Assembly: GCF_023518235.1 (NCBI RefSeq)
Contig: NZ_CP090423.1
Span: 124,001 to 188,000 of the forward strand
From: Stenotrophomonas maltophilia
Lineage (GTDB): Bacteria > Pseudomonadota > Gammaproteobacteria > Xanthomonadales > Xanthomonadaceae
Reading direction: 5' to 3'
Length of the DNA stretch: 64,000 nucleotides
Within the stretch, counting starts at the first letter, position 1. Every line of letters starts with the position of its first letter. Position numbers and translations under genes: made by a program. Below the pieces are notes generated by a model. That model searched no databases. It was not told the DNA's origin and saw nothing but the letters and a program-made list of their open reading frames with translations. Shown piece by piece: positions 34,434 to 43,493 of the stretch.

Positions 34434-35456
34434 GTGAACAAGGCAGCTATCACAATCAAAGACGTCGCTCGCGAAGCCCGGGTCTCCGTGGCCACGGTAT
34501 CGCGTGCGCTCAACGGGCATGAAAATGTCGCCGAACCGGTCCGCCAGCTTGTGCTGGAGGTGGCCGCCCGGCTGCGTTACACCCCGCACGCCGCCGCCCG
34601 CAGCCTGAGCAGCCGCCGCACCAACACGGTGGGCGTGGTGCTGCCCGACCTGTACGGCGAATTCTTCTCCGAGCTGATGCGCGGCATCGACAACGTTGCC
34701 CGCAACCGCCGCCAGCACCTGCTGGTGTCCAGCTACCACGGCGACCAGGAGCAGCAGGGCGCGGCCCTGCGTGCCATGCGCGGCCGGGTTGACGGGCTGC
34801 TGGTGCTCTCGCCCTATGCCGAAAGCCCGGGCTTCCTGACCGACAACCTGCCGCAGTCGCTGCCAACGGTGTTGATCAATACCTACCTGCCCACGCAGGA
34901 ACACCCGGTGTTGAGCATCGACGACCACGCCGGTGCGATGGCCATGACCGGCCACCTGCTGGAGGCCGGTCACCGCCGCATCGCTTTCATTTCTGGCCCG
35001 GACCTCAACTTCGACGCGCGCGAGCGCCTGCGCGGCTTCCGTGACGCGCTGGCGGCATTCGGCAGTGGCGCCGAAGGCATCGAGCTGCCCGGTGATTTCG
35101 ACGAAGCTTCCGGCCACCGCGCCGGTCAGGAGTTGCTGGCAGCCGGAGCGCTGCCCGATGCCGTGTTCGCCGCCAACGACATGATGGCCCTGGGTTGCCT
35201 GTATGCGTTCACGCAGGCTGGGGTCCATGTGCCGACCGATGTCGCCCTGGCCGGTTTCGATGACATTCCACTGGCACGTTTCGTCCACCCGTCGCTGACC
35301 ACCATGCAGGTCAGCATCGCCGAGCTCGGCGATCGGGCCATGACGCGCCTGATGCAGTTGATGGACGGCACCTCCACGGATGGGACAGGGGACAAGCAGA
35401 CCCTGGTTCCCCGCTTGATAGTTCGCGATTCCACCACTCCGCCATCCGGCCGTTGA
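34434..35456 (+). CDS. LacI family transcriptional regulator
   Basis: 340-residue sugar-responsive repressor. N-terminal helix-turn-helix (ITIKDVAREARVSVATVSRALNGHENV) plus hinge, then a periplasmic-binding-like effector domain (TNTVGVVLPDLYGEFFSELMRGID; HRRIAFISGPD; PDAVFAANDMMALGCL; DVALAGFDDIPLARFVHPSLTT). GTG 34434 is preferred over GTG 34419 because GGAGGG lies eight bases before it. It precedes a TonB-dependent receptor and a sugar hydrolase/importer operon and presumably controls them; the effector is unknown. Confidence 0.93.
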   Translation: MNKAAITIKDVAREARVSVATVSRALNGHENVAEPVRQLVLEVAARLRYTPHAAARSLSSRRTNTVGVVLPDLYGEFFSELMRGIDNVARNRRQHLLVSSYHGDQEQQGAALRAMRGRVDGLLVLSPYAESPGFLTDNLPQSLPTVLINTYLPTQEHPVLSIDDHAGAMAMTGHLLEAGHRRIAFISGPDLNFDARERLRGFRDALAAFGSGAEGIELPGDFDEASGHRAGQELLAAGALPDAVFAANDMMALGCLYAFTQAGVHVPTDVALAGFDDIPLARFVHPSLTTMQVSIAELGDRAMTRLMQLMDGTSTDGTGDKQTLVPRLIVRDSTTPPSGR

Positions 35457-35532
35457 AGCCAGAGGCGTTCCTTCTTTTTTGATTGATCGCAGGGACCGCG
35501 CGAGCGGTCACCGCCACCCGGAGATTGAGTTG

Positions 35533-38500
35533 ATGATGCATACCACTTTCCGCACGCCGGCACGCCGGCTGCTGAGCACCGCACTGGTCAGCTGTCTGAT
35601 GCTGGCTGCGGCCCCCAACGCCATGGCGCAGTCGGCCAACGCCAGTCTGCGCGGCCAGGTTGCCGGCGCCCAGGCTGGCTCTGAAGTCACCGCCACCAAT
35701 GTGGCCACCGGTACCGTCCGTCGCGGCACCGTGCGTGCCGATGGCAGCTACTCGCTGATGGGCCTGGATCCGGGCACCTACGACGTGGTCGCCAACGGCC
35801 AGACCCAGAAGGTCACCGTCACCGTGGCCTCGACCGCCACGCTGAACTTCGCCGGTGCTGCCAGCAGCACGCCGGGTTCGACCGCGGCCACCAACCTGGA
35901 CACCGTCAACGTCGTCGCACCGACCCTGCTGCAGGAAGTGCGCACCTCTGAAGTCGGCAAGACCGTCAGCCTGCAGCAGATCCAGACCACCCCGCAGGTG
36001 TCGCGCAACTTCCTGGAGTTCGCCGACGCGGTGCCGGGCATGATCTTCACCCGCGACGCCAAGGGCAACACCTCGCTGCGCGGCGGTGCCACCAATGCCG
36101 ACGGCACCAACGTGTACATCGACGGCGTGGGCCAGAAGAGCTACGTCAAGGGCGGCGGCGTGGCCGGCCAGTCCGGCAGCGCCGGCAACCCGTTCCCGCA
36201 GCTGGCCATCGGTGAATACAAGGTCATCAGCGGCAACTACAAGGCCGAGTACGGCCAGGTGTCGAGCGCTGCGGTGACCGCCGCGACCAAGTCCGGTACC
36301 AATGAGTTCAAGGGTGAGGCGTTCTACCGCTACACCGATGAAGACATGCGCGCCAAGACCCCGGCCGAGCGCCAGGGCGGCAAGGACAAGATGGTCTCGG
36401 CCGAGAAGGAATACGGCTTCGCGCTGGGCGGCCCGATCGTCAAGGACAAGGCCCACTTCTTCGTGACCTACGAAGCCAAGCGCTTTGACCTGCCGGTCAC
36501 CATCGCGCCGGACGGCGCGGTCACCGGCGCTGCCGGCCTGCTGCCGCCGGCCGGTGCTGCCGGCCTCGGCCCGGCCAGCCAGCCGTTCCAGCAGGACCTG
36601 ATCTTCGGCAAGATCGACTTCGAGCCGACCGACAACGATCGCATCGAACTGACCTTCCAGGACCGCGACGAAACCCAGTCGCAGTTCAGTGGCCAGACCT
36701 CGCCGGAAGCCGGCCGTGAAGTGGTCAACACCGACCGTCGTTACGCGCTGCGCTGGAACCACAGCGGTGAGCGTTACTACAACGAATTGATGGTCACCCA
36801 CGAAGATTCGTTCAACAACCCGACCCCGCTGACCCTGGCCAACGGCATCACCTACACCGCGCCGGACGGTCCGGAAGACCGCACCGTGGTGAAGATCGGT
36901 GGCGCCTCGGCACTGGATTCGCAGGTGAAGGGCCAGAAGGGCTGGTCGATCGAAGACAACCTGACCCTGGATGGCATCCAGTGGGCCGGTGACCACACCA
37001 TCAAGATGGGCGTGAAGTACAAGCAGATCGACCTGTACGCCTCCGATGCGGCGCAGATCAACCCGACCTTCACCTACAGCCTGGGCGATCCGGACTTCCC
37101 GGATTCCATTCCGTACAAGGCGCAGTTCGTCAAGCCGGTGACCGGCGTGTCGGGCGTGTCCGGTGAAGTGCGTTCCAAGTCCAAGCAGTACGGCGTGTTC
37201 ATCCAGGACGACTGGCAGGTCAATGACCACCTGCAGATCAACCTCGGCCTGCGCTGGGACTACGAAAAGACCCCGTCCTACCTGGACTTCGTGACCCCGC
37301 AGCAGGTGGTCGACGCCATCTACTCGCAGGATCCGCGCGCGCCTGCCGGCCAGACCTATGCCGATTCGCTGGCACTGGGCGGCCTGGACATCAGCGACTA
37401 CATCAGCAACGGCCACAACCGCAAGGCGTTCAAGGATGCCTGGCAGCCGCGCCTGGGCTTCTCGTATGACATCAACGCCGACGAGCAGCACGTGATCCAC
37501 GGTGGTGCCGGCCGTTCCTACGACCGCGACCTGTTTGACAACCTGCAGCTGGAAACCACCAAGCTGGCCCTGCCGCAGCCGACCATCTACTTCCGCAACC
37601 CGGCCACCGGCACCTGCATCAACGGCCAGGCCGCCTGCTACGACTGGAACCCGAACCTGCTCAACGGCATCGGCAACCTGCAGTCGCTGGTTGGCGCGAC
37701 CAGCAATGCCGGCCTGGAAGTGGACCTGCTGAACAACAAGCTGAAGGCCCCGTACTCGGATCAGTTCAGCCTGGGCATGAGCAACCAGATCGGTGACTGG
37801 CTGACCGATGCCACCATCGCCCGCACCCTGAGCTACGACGGCTTCGCCTTCACCCTGGGCAACCGTTACCCGACCGGCCAGTTCTTCGATGACCCGCGCC
37901 TGTGCGGCGGCACCGACCCGGGCCTGAGCCAGGCCTGGAGCTGCAACGTGCCGGGCTTCGGCAGCCTGATCATCGGCCAGCAGGGCATCAAGACCCGTGC
38001 GACCCAGGTCCTGCTGTCGGCGCAGAAGCCGTTCACCAAGGAAAGCGGCTGGGGGACCTCGATCGCCTATACCTGGACCACCGCGCGCCACAACCGCGAC
38101 ATCAACGAGAAGTACGCCTTCGACCGCGGCCTGATCGGTGACTACCCGACCATCCGCTCCAACGGCGCGCCGCGCCACCGCCTGGTGGTGACCGGTTCGT
38201 ACGCCGGCTTCTGGGGTATCACCTTCGGTGGCAAGATCACCCTGGCTACGCCGACCGCCGTCAATGACTGGTACCCGGTGATGCAGGCCAGCGGCTACAC
38301 CCTGCCGACCCCGCAGGCGGCCGTGCCCAATGCCACCGGCAAGTTCCTGGTGGGTGGCAAGATCTTCGGCTACCGTTCGGTCGACCTGCAGGCGACGAAG
38401 ACGTTCAAGATGCCGGGCGATACCGAGCTGTACGCGCGTATCGACATCATCAACGTGTTCAACTTCGACAACTTCTCCACCTACAACTACGTCAAGACCA

Positions 38501-38589
38501 ACGGCAAGCTGCAGGCCAGCTACAACGAGACCGGCGAGATCATCGGTACGCCGCGTCAGGTCAAGGCCGAAGTGGGCTTCCGCTTCTAA
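35533..38589 (+). CDS. TonB-dependent receptor, Oar-like
   Basis: Outer-membrane importer of 1018 residues. Signal peptide ends AAPNAMA before QSANAS. Residues about 25-110 form a carboxypeptidase-regulatory-like beta-sandwich (LRGQVAGAQAGSEVTATNVATGT), then a plug (QVSRNFLEFADAVPGMIFTRD; GGATNADGTNVYIDGVGQ) and a large barrel ending in KAEVGFRF with the final aromatic residue. Placed between the LacI regulator and a polysaccharide hydrolase, it most likely takes up an oligosaccharide. ATG 35533 or 35536. Ends in a run of hairpins at 38611-38753. Confidence 0.93.
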   Translation: MMHTTFRTPARRLLSTALVSCLMLAAAPNAMAQSANASLRGQVAGAQAGSEVTATNVATGTVRRGTVRADGSYSLMGLDPGTYDVVANGQTQKVTVTVASTATLNFAGAASSTPGSTAATNLDTVNVVAPTLLQEVRTSEVGKTVSLQQIQTTPQVSRNFLEFADAVPGMIFTRDAKGNTSLRGGATNADGTNVYIDGVGQKSYVKGGGVAGQSGSAGNPFPQLAIGEYKVISGNYKAEYGQVSSAAVTAATKSGTNEFKGEAFYRYTDEDMRAKTPAERQGGKDKMVSAEKEYGFALGGPIVKDKAHFFVTYEAKRFDLPVTIAPDGAVTGAAGLLPPAGAAGLGPASQPFQQDLIFGKIDFEPTDNDRIELTFQDRDETQSQFSGQTSPEAGREVVNTDRRYALRWNHSGERYYNELMVTHEDSFNNPTPLTLANGITYTAPDGPEDRTVVKIGGASALDSQVKGQKGWSIEDNLTLDGIQWAGDHTIKMGVKYKQIDLYASDAAQINPTFTYSLGDPDFPDSIPYKAQFVKPVTGVSGVSGEVRSKSKQYGVFIQDDWQVNDHLQINLGLRWDYEKTPSYLDFVTPQQVVDAIYSQDPRAPAGQTYADSLALGGLDISDYISNGHNRKAFKDAWQPRLGFSYDINADEQHVIHGGAGRSYDRDLFDNLQLETTKLALPQPTIYFRNPATGTCINGQAACYDWNPNLLNGIGNLQSLVGATSNAGLEVDLLNNKLKAPYSDQFSLGMSNQIGDWLTDATIARTLSYDGFAFTLGNRYPTGQFFDDPRLCGGTDPGLSQAWSCNVPGFGSLIIGQQGIKTRATQVLLSAQKPFTKESGWGTSIAYTWTTARHNRDINEKYAFDRGLIGDYPTIRSNGAPRHRLVVTGSYAGFWGITFGGKITLATPTAVNDWYPVMQASGYTLPTPQAAVPNATGKFLVGGKIFGYRSVDLQATKTFKMPGDTELYARIDIINVFNFDNFSTYNYVKTNGKLQASYNETGEIIGTPRQVKAEVGFRF

Positions 38590-38610
38590 GCCCGGGCGTT
38601 GATGCATGAC

Positions 38611-38753
38611 CCGATGCCGCCGGCTCGCTGGCGGCATCGGTGAAAACGGCAATGGCCGGCCTGGTGCCGGTCCATTGCCCACACCGCTGCCGGGCAGAGG
38701 GCAGCGGTGTGGGCAATGATCGCGGTGTCAAACCACGTTTTTCGTGGTTTTTT
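38611..38753 (+). terminator. hairpin array and terminator after the TonB receptor gene
   Basis: Four hairpins in a row: CCGATGCCGCC/GGCGGCATCGG (38611-38640); GGCAATGG/CCATTGCC (38648-38679); a perfect 17-bp stem whose arms are 38675-38691 and 38700-38716; and AAACCACG/CGTGGTTT followed by TTT (38730-38753), a classical terminator. The second and third share 38675-38679 and cannot form together. Confidence 0.8.
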
Positions 38754-38765
38754 AAGAACGCATCT

Positions 38766-38779
38766 TGTAAACGATTTCA
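38766..38779. promoter_or_regulatory. LacI-family operator upstream of the hydrolase/importer operon
   Basis: TGTAAACGATTTCA, a LacI-type near-palindrome around CG, 54 bp before the ATG at 38833 and just after a terminator. Shares 11 of 14 bases with the site at 34376. Confidence 0.6.
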
Positions 38780-38832
38780 GATCATTGGACGGTATGCTTT
38801 CCCATCGATCAGACCACCGGAGGAACCGCGCC

Positions 38833-40437
38833 ATGCAGGCACGCCATCTGTTGTCCGCCGCCGCGCTGAGCCTGGGCGTGGCCGCCTGCCAGCCGGCCCA
38901 GCAGGAGCCTGCCAAGCCGCGCCCACCGGTGATCCTGATCGAGGCTGACGCACCGCCGCGGCCGATGAAGCCGGAGCTGCCGCCGCTGTTCGATGACATC
39001 GAGCGGCGCACCTTCCAGTTCTTCTGGGACACCACCAACGAAGTGAACGGCCTGACCCCGGACCGCTATCCGTCGCGGCCGTTCGCCAGCATCGCCTCGG
39101 TCGGCTTCGCGCTGACTGCCTATCCGATCGGCATCGAGAACGGCTGGGTCAGCCGCAACCAGGCGATCGATCGGACGCTGACTACGCTGAAGTTCTTCCG
39201 CGACGTGCCGATGGGCCCGCAGCGTACCGGCAAGGCCGGCTACAAGGGCTTCTACTACCACTTCCTGGACATGCAGCAGGGCCGACGCTACGACAGCTGG
39301 GTCGAGCTGTCCTCGGTGGATACCGCGCTGCTGATGATGGGCGTGCTGTTCGCGCAGTCCTACTACGACGGTGACGACCCGCGCGAGAAGGAAATCCGGC
39401 AGATCGCCGACGCCCTGTACAAGAAGGTCGACTGGCCGTGGCTGCAGCAGCGCGCGCCGCTGATCTCGATGGGCTGGTTCCCGGAGAGCGGCTTCATCGA
39501 CCATGACTGGATGGGCTACAACGAGGCGATGATGGTCTACATCCTCGCCCTGGGCTCGCCCACGCACCCGGTCAGCCCGGACGCATGGACGGTGTGGACG
39601 CGCACCTATGACAACGACTGGGGCGTCTACCAGGGCCAGGAATACCTGTCCTTCGGCCCGTTGTTCGGCCACCAGTACAGCCATGTCTGGATCGACTTCC
39701 GCGATATCCAGGACGGGTACATGCGCGAACGCGGCAGCACCTATTTCCTCAACAGCCGTTCGGCCGCGCTGGCCCAGCGCGAGTACGCCATCGCCAACCC
39801 GATGCAGTGGAAGGACTATGGCGAGAACGTCTGGGGCCTGACCGCCAGCGATGGCCCGCAGAACACCACGCAGGAGTACCGCGGCGAGCAGCGCCAGTTC
39901 CGCCACTATTCCTCGCGCGGCGCCGGCCTGCGCGAGAACTTCGATGACGGCACGATCGCGCCGACCGCGGCGATCGCCTCGGTGGTGTTCGCACCGGAGC
40001 AGGTGATTCCGGCCACGCTGGAGATGCACAAGCGCTACGGCGACTACATCTATTCCAGCTACGGCTTCCTGGATTCGTTCAATCCCAGCTTCAACTACGA
40101 CATCCCGATCAAGACCGGCCGCGTGGTGCCGGATCGCGGCTGGGTCGCCAGCGATTACATCGCCATCGACCAGGGCCCGATCCTGACCATGATCGCCAAC
40201 TACCGCAACGACTTCGTCTGGGAAGTGATGAAGAAGAACCCGTACATCCGCAAGGGTCTGGAGCGGGCCGGGTTCAGTGGCGGCTGGCTGGCGCCGGAAG
40301 GCTCGTTCCAGCCGCTGGAACTGCAGAAAGACGAAAAGGCCGCGGCGGCACGCGCGGTGGGTATCGCCGAATCACGCGCGGCTGCCGCGCAGGAACAGAA
40401 GAACAATGCCAACCGCAACACAGGGCAGGGGAAGTAA
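38833..40437 (+). CDS. glucoamylase-domain (PF10091, GH144-like) lipoprotein
   Basis: 534-residue predicted lipoprotein glycoside hydrolase. Lipobox LGVAAC gives Cys at position 16. The domain runs from DIERRTFQFFWDTTNE through FASIASVGFALTAYPIGIENGWVSR, GFIDHDWMGYNEAMMVYILALGSPTHP, LFGHQYSHVWIDFRDIQD and VWGLTASDGP, then a C-terminal coil rich in Ala and Glu. These are PF10091 hallmarks; characterised members (GH144) cut beta-1,2-glucan. ATG 38833 follows GGAGGAA. First gene of the operon with the importer; substrate inferred. Confidence 0.85.
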   Translation: MQARHLLSAAALSLGVAACQPAQQEPAKPRPPVILIEADAPPRPMKPELPPLFDDIERRTFQFFWDTTNEVNGLTPDRYPSRPFASIASVGFALTAYPIGIENGWVSRNQAIDRTLTTLKFFRDVPMGPQRTGKAGYKGFYYHFLDMQQGRRYDSWVELSSVDTALLMMGVLFAQSYYDGDDPREKEIRQIADALYKKVDWPWLQQRAPLISMGWFPESGFIDHDWMGYNEAMMVYILALGSPTHPVSPDAWTVWTRTYDNDWGVYQGQEYLSFGPLFGHQYSHVWIDFRDIQDGYMRERGSTYFLNSRSAALAQREYAIANPMQWKDYGENVWGLTASDGPQNTTQEYRGEQRQFRHYSSRGAGLRENFDDGTIAPTAAIASVVFAPEQVIPATLEMHKRYGDYIYSSYGFLDSFNPSFNYDIPIKTGRVVPDRGWVASDYIAIDQGPILTMIANYRNDFVWEVMKKNPYIRKGLERAGFSGGWLAPEGSFQPLELQKDEKAAAARAVGIAESRAAAAQEQKNNANRNTGQGK

Positions 40438-40441
40438 CCCG

Positions 40442-41782
40442 GTGCCGAACTGGATCGACCGCCTGCGCCGCTGGGCGCTGCCTGCCCTGGCCGCCCTGGC
40501 CGTGGCCGGCTGCGCACGCACCGAGCCGGGTACCACCACCGTGCGCTTCTGGGCGATGGGCCGCGAAGCGGAGGTGGTCAGCGAGCTGATCCACGAGTTC
40601 GAGGCAGAGAACCCCGGCATCAAGGTGGATGTGCAGAACATCCCGTGGACGGCAGCGCACGAGAAGCTGCTGACCGCGTTCGCCGCCGACGGCCTGCCCG
40701 ATGTCTGCCAGCTCGGCAACACCTGGGTGCCGGAGTTCGCCGAGCTCGATGCGCTGACGCCGCTGCAGCCGTTTGTCGATCACTCGGCGGTGGTTGATGA
40801 AAAGGACTACTTCCAGGGCATCTGGGATACCAACGTGATCCATGGCGAGCTGGTCGGCGTGCCGTGGTACGTCGATACGCGCCTGATCTACTACCGCAAG
40901 GACCTGCTGGCCAAGGCCGGCTACGACCACCCGCCGCGTACCTGGGCCGAGTGGGACCAGCAGATGGCGGCGATCAAGCGCATGCAGGGCCCGAACCGTT
41001 ACGCGGTACTGATGCCGATCAACGAGTTCGAGCAGCAGCTGTCGCTGGCGCTGCAGCAGCCCGACCCGCTGCTGCGCGACGACGATACCCGCGGCAACTT
41101 CGCCAGCCCGGGCTTCCGCCGCACGCTGGCCTTCTACGCCAACATGTTCGAGCAGGGCTGGGCGCCGAAGATGTCCGAGACACAGATCTCCAATGTCTGG
41201 GACGAGTTCTTCCGCGGCTTCAACGTGTTCTACATTTCCGGCCCCTGGAACATCCGCGAGTTCAAGAAGCTCCAGCCGAAGGAACTGGAAGGGCAGTGGG
41301 GTACCGCGGCCCTTCCCGGCCCGGATGGCCCCGGTGCCGGCATCGCCGGTGGCACCAGCCTGGTGATCTTCCGCAAGTCGCAGCAGAAGGAAGCGTCGTG
41401 GAAGCTGATCGAGTTCCTGTCGCGGCCGGCGATCCAGGCGCGTTTCCATTCGATCATCGGCGACCTGCCGCCGCGCCGCAGCACCTGGAGCGCGCCGTCG
41501 CTGGCCAATGATCCGCTGGCTGCGGCGTTCCGTGACCAGCTGGAGCGGGTGAAGCCGACGCCGAAGGTGCTCGAATGGGAGCGCATCGTGCAGGAAATGC
41601 GCATCGTCACCGAGAAGGTGGTGCGCGGTGGCCTGGCGCAGGACAAAGCGGTGGAAGAGCTCGACCAGCGCGTGGACAAGGTGCTGGCCAAGCGCCGCTG
41701 GATGCATGAACAACAACGCCTGCAGCAGCGCGCACCGTCGTCGCAGTCCAGCAGTGCCGTGGCCGCCGGGAGCGCACAATGA
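40442..41782 (+). CDS. sugar ABC transporter substrate-binding lipoprotein
   Basis: Family 1 extracellular solute-binding protein of 446 residues. GTG 40442 (MPNWIDRLRRWALPALAALAVAGC) has GGGGAAG upstream and gives a proper lipoprotein signal with lipobox AVAGC. Seen: VRFWAMGREAEVVSELIHEFEAENPGIKVDVQ, GLPDVCQLGNTWVPEF, GVPWYVDTRLIYYRKDLL and an ISGPWNIREF strand. The N-terminal anchor keeps it at the inner membrane. Overlaps permease 1 by four bases. Likely binds an oligosaccharide. Confidence 0.92.
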   Translation: MPNWIDRLRRWALPALAALAVAGCARTEPGTTTVRFWAMGREAEVVSELIHEFEAENPGIKVDVQNIPWTAAHEKLLTAFAADGLPDVCQLGNTWVPEFAELDALTPLQPFVDHSAVVDEKDYFQGIWDTNVIHGELVGVPWYVDTRLIYYRKDLLAKAGYDHPPRTWAEWDQQMAAIKRMQGPNRYAVLMPINEFEQQLSLALQQPDPLLRDDDTRGNFASPGFRRTLAFYANMFEQGWAPKMSETQISNVWDEFFRGFNVFYISGPWNIREFKKLQPKELEGQWGTAALPGPDGPGAGIAGGTSLVIFRKSQQKEASWKLIEFLSRPAIQARFHSIIGDLPPRRSTWSAPSLANDPLAAAFRDQLERVKPTPKVLEWERIVQEMRIVTEKVVRGGLAQDKAVEELDQRVDKVLAKRRWMHEQQRLQQRAPSSQSSSAVAAGSAQ

Positions 41783-42660
41783 AACGTACTTCGCTTGCCG
41801 GCTGGATTTTCGCCGGCCCCTCGCTGATCGTGCTGGGCGTGTTCTTCGGCCTGCCGGTGGCCTCGGCGCTGGCGCTGAGCGTGACCGACTTCGACCTGTA
41901 TGCGCTGGCCGACAGCAGCAACCTGCGCTTTGTCGGCCTGGGCAACTACGTCGAGCTGCTGCAGACGCCGATGTTCTGGAAGTCGCTGTGGAACACCACC
42001 TACTTCGTGCTGATCGGCGTGCCGTTGTCGATCGGCGTGTCGCTGGGCGCGGCAATGCTGCTCAACGCCCCGGCGGCGCGCTTCAAGGCCCTGTTCCGCA
42101 CCGCACTGTTCGCCCCGGTGGTGACCACGCTGGTGGCGGTGGCGGTGATCTGGCGCTACCTGTTCCATACCAGCTACGGCCTGGTGAACTATGGGCTGGG
42201 CCATCTGGGCATCAGCCCGATAGACTGGCTGGGTGACCCGAACTGGGCGATGCCGACCATCATGCTGTTCGCGGTATGGAAGAACTTCGGCTACAACATG
42301 GTGATCTTCCTGGCCGGCCTGCAGGCGATCCCGCATGACCTGTACGAGGCCGCGCGCATCGACGGCGCCTCGCGCTGGAAGCAGTTCCTGCACATCACCC
42401 TGCCGATGCTCGGGCCGGTGCTGCTGGTGGTCGGTGTCATTACCGTGTCCGGCTACTTCCAGCTGTTCGCCGAGCCGTACGTGATGACCCGCGGCGACCC
42501 ACTGCAGAGCACCGTCAGCGTGCTGTATTTCATGTTCGAGGAAGGCTTCAAGTGGTGGAACCTGGGACGCGCCTCGGCGGTGGCGTTCCTGCTGTTCCTG
42601 ATCATCCTGGCGGTGACCACCGTGATGCTCCGCTTTGGCCGCAAGAGGCAGTTGGTATGA
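41779..42660 (+). CDS. sugar ABC transporter permease 1
   Basis: MalF/UgpA-type permease of 293 residues with six membrane helices. The cytoplasmic EAA loop EAARIDGASRWKQFLHITLPMLGPVLL docks the ATPase. Starts with WIFAGPSLIVLGVFFGLPVASALALSVTDFDL. ATG overlaps the binding-protein stop. Works with permease 2; no ATPase gene is in this operon. Confidence 0.94.
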   Translation: MKRTSLAGWIFAGPSLIVLGVFFGLPVASALALSVTDFDLYALADSSNLRFVGLGNYVELLQTPMFWKSLWNTTYFVLIGVPLSIGVSLGAAMLLNAPAARFKALFRTALFAPVVTTLVAVAVIWRYLFHTSYGLVNYGLGHLGISPIDWLGDPNWAMPTIMLFAVWKNFGYNMVIFLAGLQAIPHDLYEAARIDGASRWKQFLHITLPMLGPVLLVVGVITVSGYFQLFAEPYVMTRGDPLQSTVSVLYFMFEEGFKWWNLGRASAVAFLLFLIILAVTTVMLRFGRKRQLV

Positions 42661-43493
42661 GTCGTGAAATCGGCCAGTCGCGCTGGTACCCGTGGATGAT
42701 CAATGGCGCGTTGCTGGTGCTGGCCCTGGTCAGCCTGGCGCCGCTGCTGTGGATGGTGTCGGTCTCGTTCATGCCGCAGGGCGAGGCCAGCCATTTCCCG
42801 CCGCCGCTGCTGCCTTCGAGCATCACCACGCACAACTACCATGAGCTGTTCGCACGTACTGGCATGGGCGGCAACTTCGCCAACAGCCTGCTGGTCTCGC
42901 TGGCGATCACCTTCGGCTCGCTGCTGCTCAACACCATGGCCGGCTATGCCTTCGCCAAGCTCAACTTCGTCGGCCGCGAGCGCCTGTTCCAGGTGTTGAT
43001 GGCGGCGTTGGTGATTCCGGCGCAGGTGGCGATGCTGCCGCTGTTCCTGCTGATGAAGCAGCTCGGCCTGGTCAACAGCTTTGGTGGCGTGATCGTGCCG
43101 GCGCTTGCCAGCGTGTTCGGCATTTTCCTGGTGCGCCAGTACGCGCGCTCGATCCCGGATGAACTGCTGGAGGCGGCCCGCATCGACGGGGCAGGGGAGC
43201 TGCGCATCTTCTTCCAGATCGTGCTGCCGATGCTCAAGCCGGTGCTGGTGACCCTGGCGATCTTCACCTTCATGGGCGCATGGAACGATTTCATGTGGCC
43301 GTTGATCGTGTTGACCGATCAGGAGCACTACACTCTGCCGGTGGCGCTGGCCACCCTCTCGCGCGAGCACATCATGGACGTGGAAATGATGATGGCCGGC
43401 GCGGTGGTCACCGTGGTCCCGGTGCTGGCGCTGTTCCTGGTGCTGCAGCGGTACTACATCCAAGGTCTGTTGCTGGGGAGCGTCAAGGGATGA
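42657..43493 (+). CDS. sugar ABC transporter permease 2
   Basis: MalG/UgpE-type permease of 278 residues. Shows LAPLLWMVSVSFMPQGEA, GYAFAKLNFVGRERLFQVLMAALVIPAQVAMLPLF, the EAA loop EAARIDGAGELRIFFQIVLPMLKPVL and FTFMGAWNDFMWPLIVL. ATG 42657 overlaps permease 1 (ATGA) and its stop overlaps the next gene the same way. An ATPase of the MsmK/MalK type must come from elsewhere in the genome. Confidence 0.94.
   Translation: MSREIGQSRWYPWMINGALLVLALVSLAPLLWMVSVSFMPQGEASHFPPPLLPSSITTHNYHELFARTGMGGNFANSLLVSLAITFGSLLLNTMAGYAFAKLNFVGRERLFQVLMAALVIPAQVAMLPLFLLMKQLGLVNSFGGVIVPALASVFGIFLVRQYARSIPDELLEAARIDGAGELRIFFQIVLPMLKPVLVTLAIFTFMGAWNDFMWPLIVLTDQEHYTLPVALATLSREHIMDVEMMMAGAVVTVVPVLALFLVLQRYYIQGLLLGSVKG

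Noticed and set aside
35311..38682. 1123-codon minus-strand open frame across the TonB receptor gene
   Set aside because: Antisense shadow of a clear TonB-dependent receptor; no family sequence in it.
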